Below are positions 16,701-23,871 of a DNA stretch of 64,000 nucleotides, piece by piece. Made by a program: the position numbers and the translations under genes. The notes beneath the pieces were generated by a model that saw nothing but the letters and a program-made list of their open reading frames with translations, had not been told where the DNA came from and ran no database searches. The stretch's first letter is position 1; every line of letters begins with the position of its first letter. This DNA comes from Streptomyces sp. TLI_053 (GTDB lineage Bacteria > Actinomycetota > Actinomycetes > Streptomycetales > Streptomycetaceae): the NCBI RefSeq assembly GCF_900105395.1, contig NZ_LT629775.1, positions 2,808,501 to 2,872,500 on the forward strand, read 5' to 3'.

Positions 16701-18134
16701 CCCGATCAGCCCGACGACCGTGTCCACCGCCCGCTTGCCGTCGTACGACAGCAGGCCCTCGTACACGTACCCGATCTGCTCGACGTCCAGCGCCCGGAAC
16801 GTCAGCCGCCGCCGCTCCTTCGTCTTCCCCCGCCCGATCTGCACGTACTGCACCGACTGCAGCATGTGCAGCACCGTACGATCATCGATCGCCAGCAACG
16901 GTGAGCCCTGCTCCAGCCACGGATACTTCGTCGGATCGAAAATCGACCCGTCGTACGCCGGCAGCTCCAGCTCCGGGTGCTTCACGCCCCCGTACACCGC
17001 GTGGAACAGCGCGATCAGCCGATGCCACGCCGCCGTCGTGTGCTCGAGCGCGCCCTCACCCTCGGCCAGCGCCCGGGCCTCGAGGTCCGCACAGAGCCGC
17101 CCCGCCGAGTACGACTCCGCGTACACCTGCGACGAGGCCGGCAGCAGCCCCCGCTCCTCCGCGAAGAGCAGGAACACCACCCGCATCATCACGGCGACGG
17201 CCGCCCGGTACACCTCCTGCGCGCTCACATCCTCCGCGTGCAGCCCGACAGCCCCACGCTCCATGGCCCGAGCGTCCGCCCGCCCTATGGCGTCGACCAA
17301 CAACTCGACCGCCTGCCGGACCTGGACACCGAGCGCGTCGGTGACTTCCTCGCCCGCCTCCAGGCTCTTCTTCAGCAGCCCCTCGAGCGTCTCCGCCGCC
17401 TCGTACTCGAAGAAGCGACGCCGCCGCAGCAGGGAGATCCACGCCCGCACGACGTTCCGCTCGGCAGCCTCGTTCCAGCCGACCGTGTCGAACAGCGCCG
17501 TCGTGGTGACACCGCCCACGGGTGCCCACACCAGGCACCACCAGCGCCCGTCCGTCACCAGCCCGAGCGGAATCCCGTGGTGCCGGCAGAGCCGGGCGAG
17601 CCGGTCCGCGGGAGTGGCCGACCACTCCCCGCCCCACGCCGCCCGCGCCGTCGGCACCGTCCCAGTGGGCACGACCATCCCGATCAGCGGCACCCGCTTC
17701 GCCGCGGCGGCCGCGTCCGGCTCAGCGCCCAGCGCCCCGCCCCCCGGCTCGACCAGCGCGAAGTCCGCGCGCAGCCGGGCCCCGTGCTCGGGCACGTCGA
17801 CCGTGAACAGGTCGAGCGCCAGGTCGTCGTCCTCACCCTGCCGCAGTTCCAGGGCGTCGCCCCACTCCAGCAGGTCGCGCAGCACATACGCGACCCACTC
17901 GTCCCGCCCGGCAACCATGTCGGTCTGCCAGTCGGCGTGGCGGGCGCGGAGCCGGTTGCGCTGCTCGCGCTCCACGGCGTCCAGCTGCGGCCAGGTGCCG
18001 AGCAGGACGGGCATGGTCAGGAACGGCCCGGACACCTCCGTGAGTTCGAGCCACTCCTGGTGCTGGGCACGGCCGTCGAGGGCCTTGGCCTTGGCGGCGG
18101 CCAGTCCGCGGGAGGCGGCGGGGCGGGGGCTCAT
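13800..18134 (-). CDS. drmMI: DISARM class 1 adenine-N6 methyltransferase DrmMI (1444 aa)
   Basis: DrmMI protects host DNA by N6-adenine methylation in class 1 DISARM. SAM-binding motif I reads DIAMGSGAFLVAA near residue 645 and the catalytic motif IV is NPPF near 925. The N-terminal 600 residues are a large helical region as in type IIG/BREX-like methylases, and the part after 925 should hold the target-recognition domain. ATG 18134 overlaps the drmD stop (18131) by 4 nt, so the two are coupled. The segment coding for roughly residues 925-1280 (about 15350-14290) is clearly poorer in G+C: 27/60 at 14761-14820 and 26/60 at 15001-15060, against 53/60 at 17701-17760. This suggests a replaced specificity domain. 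The frame stays open throughout, so the gene looks functional. Confidence 0.92.
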   Translation of the reverse strand: MSPRPAASRGLAAAKAKALDGRAQHQEWLELTEVSGPFLTMPVLLGTWPQLDAVEREQRNRLRARHADWQTDMVAGRDEWVAYVLRDLLEWGDALELRQGEDDDLALDLFTVDVPEHGARLRADFALVEPGGGALGAEPDAAAAAKRVPLIGMVVPTGTVPTARAAWGGEWSATPADRLARLCRHHGIPLGLVTDGRWWCLVWAPVGGVTTTALFDTVGWNEAAERNVVRAWISLLRRRRFFEYEAAETLEGLLKKSLEAGEEVTDALGVQVRQAVELLVDAIGRADARAMERGAVGLHAEDVSAQEVYRAAVAVMMRVVFLLFAEERGLLPASSQVYAESYSAGRLCADLEARALAEGEGALEHTTAAWHRLIALFHAVYGGVKHPELELPAYDGSIFDPTKYPWLEQGSPLLAIDDRTVLHMLQSVQYVQIGRGKTKERRRLTFRALDVEQIGYVYEGLLSYDGKRAVDTVVGLIGPVGLEHEVPLRELESMAASCRDVTALAKKISEAYKEPKPGIGAAGKIEKLLAPLAGEAVDEAKRLLYAACRDRALVERLLPFFGIIRRDLRDLPVVMPAGALYVTQSSLRKNTGTHYTPRRLAEEVVTHALEPLVYRVGPLQTAKTEDWVHKTAEEILDLKVADIAMGSGAFLVAACRYLADRLIDAWVREKRQDAIDFRSGRVVDTVTAVDAESDPIVVKARREIIEHCLYGVDINPAAVEMAKLSLWLVSMDPTQPFTFLDDRLVAGDSLLGITSLDQLKAVHLDIAKGDLIGSAADTERLVEEAAQARHAITEIKGKDLSALAEKRKLLEGVRKHTARLQLIGDLIAGAALATCASGRVEWYAPNSGDRVRDLFPLAAGAAKALGLGDVDEETAEVARAHRLALEWLTSELPDGGLERRPVHWPLEFPEVFQERGGFDAVIGNPPFLGGKKLTGAMGEAYREYMVDYLAAGMRGNADLVAYFELRAHELLNENGQSGLIATNTLAQGDTREVGLDQLEAAGVEIRRAVKSAPWPSNSAVLEYCAVWTSKSASLNGAEWIIGRDVVHHGISTSLNPKTREASWAEVLDGSSGKSFQGAIILGLGFTLSESEARAWIAEDPSCKDVLFPYLNGQDVNSSPAHKSDRWVINFHDWPEARARNYARPFARIESDVKPERQRRNSNGAFQLRKPLPQRYWHYADKRPALTTAINRLDRCVVIARVSKVVMPVLVSTGQVFSEATVVFASDDLGMLALLSSAAHYWWTIDRASTLETRIRYTPTDVFETLVRPPLTSDLRVAGSKLDSFRRELMLRRDMGLTATYNLVYDPDCNDGDIVELRAIHEEIDRATIAAYGWYDLLDPTGATRPADPTHETFPLDHGFHETDQGTRYTIGLLARTEIIDRLRRLNHQAYADEVFLGLHKKPNLRPDLPSPSAEARRRKAERPRVSGAPGFGDDGLFPPEGALF

Positions 18135-21100
18135 CGGGCGGCTTCCTTCTGGGGGATCACGAAGACGACGGCGACGGGGAACAGGTGCGAGCGGGGCTCT
18201 CGGTAGCGCTTCTCGATGACGGCGAGTTCACGCTCGCGCTCGGCGGCGAGACCCTTCAGACGGGCGTCCCACCGCTCACGGTCCTCGCGGTACTGGCGCT
18301 GCTCGACGCTGGTGAGTTCACGATCGCCGAAGAGGGCGATCTGCTCGCCGATCCCGTCGCCCTCCTCCTTGAGCTTGGCACGCAGCGTCGCCTCGAAGCG
18401 GTCGAGGGTGGCACCGATCCGCTTCTCCTCCTCCTCGCGCCGGTCGAGCAGGGCCTTCTCCAGCGAGGCGCGCCGTTCGCGCGAGCGGGCGGTGAGCGAG
18501 TCCGTCAGCGGCTGGGCGAGTCGCGGCCAGGCCTCGGCAACGCTTGCCCGCAGGTGCGGTGCGGCCTCGACGCCGGTGGTCAGCGCATGGGAGAGAGTCT
18601 TCCCGAGGCCCCTCACGGACTCCCAGCGGCGGAAGCGCCCGGTGTCGCCGAACCACCCGCCCGCGTAAAGGACCTCCTCGTGGAGCCGGGTCCCGTCGAC
18701 GCCGACGAGCACGTACCGGGCGAACGCGCCGACGAGCGTGGTCTCCACACTCGGATCGTCGGTGACGACGGCGGACACCCGGTGCAGTCCGACACTGTCC
18801 GCGTTCCAGACGGCCGCGGTGAGCAGCCGGGTGGAGAAAGCCACGAGCGGGTGCTTCAAGTGGGCCAGGACGACCTCGTCACGAGCCTGGCCGGCGATCT
18901 TCGCGTCGAAGGTGACGGGCCGCTGCTCGCCGGCCCGGAGCTTGTGGGCGAGGCCCCGGGTGGCCCGTTCCCAGGTGCCGGTGAGCGGCGGGACCTCGAA
19001 GAGACCGCCGTCGAAGTCCTCGTGGTGGTAGGGCACCAGCGGCTGCTGCCGGTCGAGCACGAGCGCCGTGTCGACGACGCGACGGACGTTCTCCGCGGTG
19101 AGACCGAGGTTGTCGACGGTCTCCTGGTACTGCTCGGCGAGCCGCTTCGCCTGGGCCGTGACGTTCTGCTCGGCCGCGACCGTTCCGCCTGTGGTGCGGC
19201 CCTTGATCTGCCGGGGCTTGGCGTTGTCGATGTCCACCGGCGCGTGGTCGCCGGTCATCCGGCGCTGGACGGCGTCGGCGATGACGGCGTTGACCGAGCC
19301 GAGGTCGGCCTCCATCCGCGCGACCTTCTTCGCGACGCGGGAGAGGAACTCCAGGTCGGCCTCGTAGGAGCCCGCGACGGCGGTCTTCCAGCCGGAGCCG
19401 ACGAAGTGGAAGATCTGCGGATCCTTGCGCTGCCCCCAGCGGTCGATCCGGCCGATGCGCTGTTCGAGCTTGTTGGGGTTGAAGGGGATGTCGTAGTTGA
19501 CCAGGCGGTGGCAGTGGTTCTGCAGGTCGATGCCCTCGCTGGCGGCATCCGTCGCGACGAGAATCCGGACGCGCCCCTCGGCCGTGTCGGGCGCGGCCTG
19601 GAACCCGAGCCGGATCTGCTCCCGTTCCTCGGTCGTGAGACCGCCGTGCAGCTGCGCGACCCTGCCACCGTCGGTCATCTCCTCCTGACGGAGCAGCTCG
19701 ACCAGCCACCGCTGGGTGTCCCGGTACTCGGTGAAGACCACGACCCGCTCGTTCTGCCAGTGCTTGCCGTCCGGGCGGCAGACCGCCTTGAGGTAGGTGA
19801 GCAGCTCGGCGGCCTTGGAGTCGGCGGCGGCCTCGTGGGTCAGTGCCCAGCGCTCCATCTCGCGCAGCAGTCGGAGTTCCTCGCCGTCCTCCTCGGGGGT
19901 GAGCCGCGTGGAGCGGGTGAGGGCGTCGTCCTCCGCCTCGGCGAGGGCGAGGTCGTCGAGTTCGGCCGCGAGGTCGTCGAACTCCTCCAGCCACTCGGGG
20001 ACGTCGCTGGCGGCGGAGCGGGGGCGGCCGGCCGTGTCGTCGAGGTGCGCGAGGTAGATCCGCACGGTGCGCAGGAACGAGGCCGGAGAGGAGAACAGCC
20101 GCTTCTTCAGCAGCAGGGTCACCAGGTCGGCCGCCCGCCGGCCGCCGCGGGCCTTGGAGGCGAGCCGCTTGCGGCGCAGGTCCGCGAAGCTGCTGACCAG
20201 CCCGTGCGCCTCCAGCTCGGCGGGCGTGTAGTCGACCGTGAGTTCGCGGGTCTCGCGGGCACGGAAACGGTTGCTGCCGTCGGGGTACTTGACGGTGCTC
20301 TTGAGACGGCGGACGACGGTGTCGTCGAGCGCGGCCTTGTCGGGGTCGACACCACGGGCGAAGCGCTGGTTGTCGATGAGTTCGAGCAGGGCGGTGTAGG
20401 ACTCGGGGTAGCCGTTGTGCGGGGTGGCGGAGAGGAACAGCCGGTGTTCGAAGTGCGGCACGAGGCGGCGGATGAGCTTGGTCTGCTGGGAGTCGACCGC
20501 GTAGACCTGCTTGGGCGCGGCAGGCGCGACGTGGTGCGCCTCGTCGAGGACCAGCAGGTCGAAGAACCGGCGCTCGGTGCCGTCCTCGTTGCGCGCGGCC
20601 TCACCGACCGGGACAACCTCGTCGAGGAGGCGCTGGGCCTTGCCGCCCCGCAGCCAGGGCAGGGAGACGATGGTCAGCGGGTGGACGCGGAAGGGGTTGG
20701 CTGCGGTGCCGTGGGTGCGGCGCAGCCGGGCGCACTGCTCGGAGTCCACGATGGTGAACTCGAGACCGAACTTCTCCGCGAGTTCGTCCCGCCACTTCAG
20801 GGTCAGGCCGGCGGGGCAGACGACCATGACGCGGCGGGCGCGGCCGCGCAGCAGCAGTTCCTGGACGACGAGGCCGGCCTCGACGGTCTTGCCGAGGCCG
20901 ACGTCGTCGGCGAGCAGCAGGTTGACGCGGGGCGCACCGACCGCACGGGAGACGGGTTCGAGCTGGTAGGGCTCGACGGCGACGCCGGAGCGGAAAGGCG
21001 CCTGGAGGTTCTTGGCGTCGGCGGACGCGACCGCGGACCACCGGACGGCGTCGAGGAAGGCGGCGAGGCGCGCCGGCGGGTCGTACTGGCCGGTGGCGGC

Positions 21101-21346
21101 GTCGGGGAGCGAGCCGGCGGGCCGCACACGGCGGCCTGGCTCGATCTCCCAGATCACACTGAGCGTGTCGCCGAAGCGGCCGTCGGCGACGGACTGGAGG
21201 TGCACCAGGGTCGCGGCAGTACCGTTGTCGGAGACAACGGAAGGATCGACCCTCGACACGACCCAGCTCTGGCCGCGGACCTCGACCAGCTCGCCCTCCT
21301 CGGGGAGTCGCTCGTCGGTTCCGCTGTCCGTACGCCGGTCCGCCAC
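18131..21346 (-). CDS. drmD: DISARM class 1 SNF2-family helicase DrmD (1071 aa)
   Basis: This SNF2-type DNA translocase is the class 1 signature gene of DISARM. From GTG 21346, Walker A (DDVGLGKTVEAGL) lies near residue 149, LDEAHH near 267, the helicase-C motif ATDAASEGIDLQ near 600 and RIGRIDRWGQ near 630. The C-terminal 350 residues include a charged coiled-coil-like stretch. The start is uncertain: TTG 21400 is in frame and adds 18 residues, but GTG 21346 has AGAAGG upstream and leaves a sensible leader after the candidate promoter at 21417-21443. The gene overlaps drmMI by 4 nt. Two kinase genes lie upstream on the same strand, the nearer stopping only 108 nt before this start, so read-through from them is possible. 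Confidence 0.92.
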   Translation of the reverse strand: MADRRTDSGTDERLPEEGELVEVRGQSWVVSRVDPSVVSDNGTAATLVHLQSVADGRFGDTLSVIWEIEPGRRVRPAGSLPDAATGQYDPPARLAAFLDAVRWSAVASADAKNLQAPFRSGVAVEPYQLEPVSRAVGAPRVNLLLADDVGLGKTVEAGLVVQELLLRGRARRVMVVCPAGLTLKWRDELAEKFGLEFTIVDSEQCARLRRTHGTAANPFRVHPLTIVSLPWLRGGKAQRLLDEVVPVGEAARNEDGTERRFFDLLVLDEAHHVAPAAPKQVYAVDSQQTKLIRRLVPHFEHRLFLSATPHNGYPESYTALLELIDNQRFARGVDPDKAALDDTVVRRLKSTVKYPDGSNRFRARETRELTVDYTPAELEAHGLVSSFADLRRKRLASKARGGRRAADLVTLLLKKRLFSSPASFLRTVRIYLAHLDDTAGRPRSAASDVPEWLEEFDDLAAELDDLALAEAEDDALTRSTRLTPEEDGEELRLLREMERWALTHEAAADSKAAELLTYLKAVCRPDGKHWQNERVVVFTEYRDTQRWLVELLRQEEMTDGGRVAQLHGGLTTEEREQIRLGFQAAPDTAEGRVRILVATDAASEGIDLQNHCHRLVNYDIPFNPNKLEQRIGRIDRWGQRKDPQIFHFVGSGWKTAVAGSYEADLEFLSRVAKKVARMEADLGSVNAVIADAVQRRMTGDHAPVDIDNAKPRQIKGRTTGGTVAAEQNVTAQAKRLAEQYQETVDNLGLTAENVRRVVDTALVLDRQQPLVPYHHEDFDGGLFEVPPLTGTWERATRGLAHKLRAGEQRPVTFDAKIAGQARDEVVLAHLKHPLVAFSTRLLTAAVWNADSVGLHRVSAVVTDDPSVETTLVGAFARYVLVGVDGTRLHEEVLYAGGWFGDTGRFRRWESVRGLGKTLSHALTTGVEAAPHLRASVAEAWPRLAQPLTDSLTARSRERRASLEKALLDRREEEEKRIGATLDRFEATLRAKLKEEGDGIGEQIALFGDRELTSVEQRQYREDRERWDARLKGLAAERERELAVIEKRYREPRSHLFPVAVVFVIPQKEAAR

Positions 21347-21416
21347 GATCGGTCCGCCTTCTGTCGGTTCTCCGGATGCTTTCGGCCACCGCGCATGCAA
21401 GGGCCGGCCGACGCGG

Positions 21417-21443
21417 ATCCTACCACATTGAACCTGTGTACAA
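21417..21443 (-). promoter_or_regulatory. Candidate drmD promoter
   Basis: On the minus strand TTGTAC (21443-21438) and TAGGAT (21422-21417) lie 15 nt apart. TAGGAT is the classic streptomycete -10; the spacer is short. A start near 21409 would give about a 60-nt leader to GTG 21346. Confidence 0.45.
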
Positions 21444-21452
21444 AGTTCACAG
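21434..21452. promoter_or_regulatory. Imperfect palindrome overlapping the drmD -35 (candidate operator)
   Basis: CTGTGTACAAAGTTCACAG pairs at 7 of its 8 arm positions around AAA. It covers the candidate -35 of drmD and begins right after the stop of the kinase gene, so a repressor bound here would control DISARM. No regulator gene is identified for it. Confidence 0.45.
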
Positions 21453-21454
21453 AT

Positions 21455-22732
21455 CTAGCCGAGCATCCGGTCCAGTCGTTCGATCAGCCGGACCGTCCGG
21501 ACGACGCCGGGATCGGCATCCGGCAGAGCCGCACGCTGGGCATCCCGCAGCAGGACGAGAAGCTCACGGGCTCGCGCCCGGCCGCCGGAGTCGGCGACCA
21601 GCTTGGCGATCCGGTACCGGGTGTCGAAGACGGACGGATGCGTGGCACCGAGGGCTCGCGTCTGGAACGGCAGGAGGGCCTCGAACGCGTCACGAGCCTC
21701 GGAAGGACGCCCGAGCACGACCAGGCAGCGGGCAGCACCCGCCCGGCAGGCCAACACCTGCGGATCGTCAACGGCCCTGCTGCCGGCGAGCCGCTCGGCC
21801 AGACCGGTGTACCCCTCATGGGCTCGCCCCGGGTCGCCGGCCGTGCACAGCCCGTCGTACCGCTCCAGTGCGGCCGCAGCCTCGGCCTCGGCCTCGCCGC
21901 CGGACGCCTCCGCCGCCCACCGGGCCGCGGTGACGCGGACCTCCTGGGACGAAGGGCGGTCCTCCGGTGCCTTTGCGAGCAGCCGCATCACCAGGTCGGC
22001 GAGTGCGCCGGGCAGGTCGGGCCGGTGCGCGGTGACCGGCTCCGGCTCCTCGGTCGCGTGCCGGTACATCAGCATCACCGGATTCGGCGCGGTGAGCGGA
22101 GGAGTACCGGCCAGCAGCTCGTACAGCAGGCACCCCAGGGCGTACAGGTCGCTCGCGGCGACCGAGCGCCCTTCCGCCTGCTCCGGGGCCATGAACCCGG
22201 CGGTCCCGGGCGTGGCATTGGTGGCGGTGAGCCGCGGCTCGTCCGGCCCCGGCTCCAACGCGGCGGCGATACCGAAGTCGAGCACCTTGACCGCGCCGGT
22301 CGGGGTGAGCATCAGGTTGGACGGCTTCAGGTCTCGGTGGATCACGCCGTTGGTGTGCGCGTGCGCCAGTACATCGGCCGTCTGCGCGGCCACCGAGGCA
22401 GCCCGGTGGATCGGGAACCGCCCCGACTTCAGCAGTGTCGACAAGGTCTCCCCCGGGACCAGCTCCATCACCAGGTACAGCCGGCCGTCTCCGAGCTTCC
22501 CGTGGTCATGCACGACAGGGACGCCGACATGGCGCAGGGCCGAGGTCAGCCGGGCCTCCCGCAGGAACCGCTGCTCCAAGGCGGTGGACACGTCACCGTG
22601 CCCGTGCGAGGAGAGGAACTTCACCGCCACCCGGCGGCCGGCCAGCCGGTCCCGCGCGGCCCAGACCTCGCCCATCCCGCCCCGGCCCAGGAGGTCCGAC
22701 AACTCGTAGCGTCCCAGGATCTCCCGTGTCAC
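21455..22732 (-). CDS. Soluble Ser/Thr protein kinase with TPR-like tail (425 aa)
   Basis: A Hanks-type kinase domain fills residues 1-260: the glycine loop GRGGMGEVW, VAVKFL lysine, HRDLKPSN near 131, DFG, and APEQ are intact, so it should be active. There is no membrane segment or PASTA repeat. Residues 270-425 form Ala- and Arg-rich helical pairs resembling TPR units. GTG 22732 begins VTREILGRYEL; a longer reading from 22765 lacks a ribosome site. It lies 82 nt downstream of a second kinase and 108 nt upstream of drmD, all on the minus strand. Kinases occur in defence islands and as phage sensors, but streptomycetes have dozens, so linkage to DISARM is inferred from direction and spacing only. 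Confidence 0.85.
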   Translation of the reverse strand: MTREILGRYELSDLLGRGGMGEVWAARDRLAGRRVAVKFLSSHGHGDVSTALEQRFLREARLTSALRHVGVPVVHDHGKLGDGRLYLVMELVPGETLSTLLKSGRFPIHRAASVAAQTADVLAHAHTNGVIHRDLKPSNLMLTPTGAVKVLDFGIAAALEPGPDEPRLTATNATPGTAGFMAPEQAEGRSVAASDLYALGCLLYELLAGTPPLTAPNPVMLMYRHATEEPEPVTAHRPDLPGALADLVMRLLAKAPEDRPSSQEVRVTAARWAAEASGGEAEAEAAAALERYDGLCTAGDPGRAHEGYTGLAERLAGSRAVDDPQVLACRAGAARCLVVLGRPSEARDAFEALLPFQTRALGATHPSVFDTRYRIAKLVADSGGRARARELLVLLRDAQRAALPDADPGVVRTVRLIERLDRMLG

Positions 22733-22814
22733 GCGTCCCGTCCCCAGTCGCAGCTTCGTTCGCACCCCACCAGCACTGTCCGGAGCATCCTCTCATTCGG
22801 GAGCAACCGTGCAG

Positions 22815-23753
22815 TCACACCGGGTAGGGGCCTTGCGGAAGCACGAACGGGCGCCGGGGGTCCTCCGGGCCGAAGCGGCGCAGCGCGTCCGGTCCCGGTT
22901 GTGCCGCCGGCAGGTACGGTCCGAGTGCGGCATAGGTTTCGGCGGCCGACCCGGGCCTCGCCTCGCGTTCCTTGGCGAGCAACGCGGTGGCCAGCTCCTG
23001 GAGGCCGGCGGGCACCTCGACCCCGCAGTCCGCAAGAAGGGGCGGCGGCGCACCGAGATGCCCGGCCACCAGAGCGGGCGGCGTCGAGGCGTCGAACGGC
23101 GGGCGACCGGTCAGCATGAGGTGCAGCAGACATCCCACGCTGTAGAGGTCGCTGCGGGCGTCGAGGACCGGTGAGCCCCTGAGCAGCTCCGGGGAGGCGC
23201 ACTGGAGGTTGCCCAGCAGTTCGCCGGTCGAGGTGAGCCGCGGACCGTTGTCCGCCACCACCTTGACCAGACCGAAGTCGAGGATCTTGACGACGCCGTC
23301 CTGGGCGACCATCACGTTCTCGGCCTTGAGGTCCCGGTGCACCAGCCCGGCGGCGTGCGCCGCCGACAGACCCGCGCACAGCTGTGCGGCCACGGCGACA
23401 GCGGACTCGACATCGAGGCGTTCCCGTTCGTCCAGGAGGACACCGAGGGTCGAGCCGACCACGAGCTGCATGACCAACCAGCAGGTCTCGCCGGTGATGT
23501 CCGCGTCGTGCACGGTCGCGATGTTGACGTGGTCAAGTGCCGCCGCCGCCTTGGCCTCCAGTTCGAAGCGGCGCAGCACTCCGTCGCGGCCCGCCGGATC
23601 GGACAGCAGATCGGCCGGGACGAGCTTGACCGCGACCGCCCGGCCGAGATGGCGGTCACGGCCCTGCCACACGTGCCCCATCGACCCTCGCGCCAGGGGT
23701 TGTTCCAGCCCGTACCGATTTCCGAGCACGGTGCCCCGGCCGATGTGCTGCAT
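22815..23753 (-). CDS. Soluble Ser/Thr protein kinase (312 aa)
   Basis: The protein is little more than a Hanks-type kinase domain: GSMGHVWQGRD glycine loop, VAVKL lysine, HRDLKAEN near residue 141, DFG near 160 and a P+1 loop CASPELL. The catalytic residues are present. There is no transmembrane segment, and the tail is a short Pro-rich stretch. ATG 23753 follows GGAGGAGGCAC, a strong ribosome site; a longer reading to 24074 runs through the divergent helicase gene and is rejected. The gene is followed after 82 nt by the second kinase and then drmD. Its promoter must lie in the 118 bp shared with the divergent RelE-UvrD gene, which suggests the two directions may be co-regulated. Confidence 0.88.
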   Translation of the reverse strand: MQHIGRGTVLGNRYGLEQPLARGSMGHVWQGRDRHLGRAVAVKLVPADLLSDPAGRDGVLRRFELEAKAAAALDHVNIATVHDADITGETCWLVMQLVVGSTLGVLLDERERLDVESAVAVAAQLCAGLSAAHAAGLVHRDLKAENVMVAQDGVVKILDFGLVKVVADNGPRLTSTGELLGNLQCASPELLRGSPVLDARSDLYSVGCLLHLMLTGRPPFDASTPPALVAGHLGAPPPLLADCGVEVPAGLQELATALLAKEREARPGSAAETYAALGPYLPAAQPGPDALRRFGPEDPRRPFVLPQGPYPV

Positions 23754-23871
23754 GTGCCTCCTCCCGCCCCGGGGAGTGTACGGCAGCCGTACGTACGCAT
23801 CCCGACTGATCGCCCCGGCCCAGTACAGTGTGCGCACTGCCGCCGATCGACCGATGCGCAAGGGGGCCCGC

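Noticed and set aside
18185..23119. A very long open frame on the plus strand (over 1600 codons) across drmD and the kinase genes
   Set aside because: It is the mirror of high-G+C genes on the other strand. Real motifs (SNF2 helicase, kinase) are all on the minus strand, and the plus frame has none.
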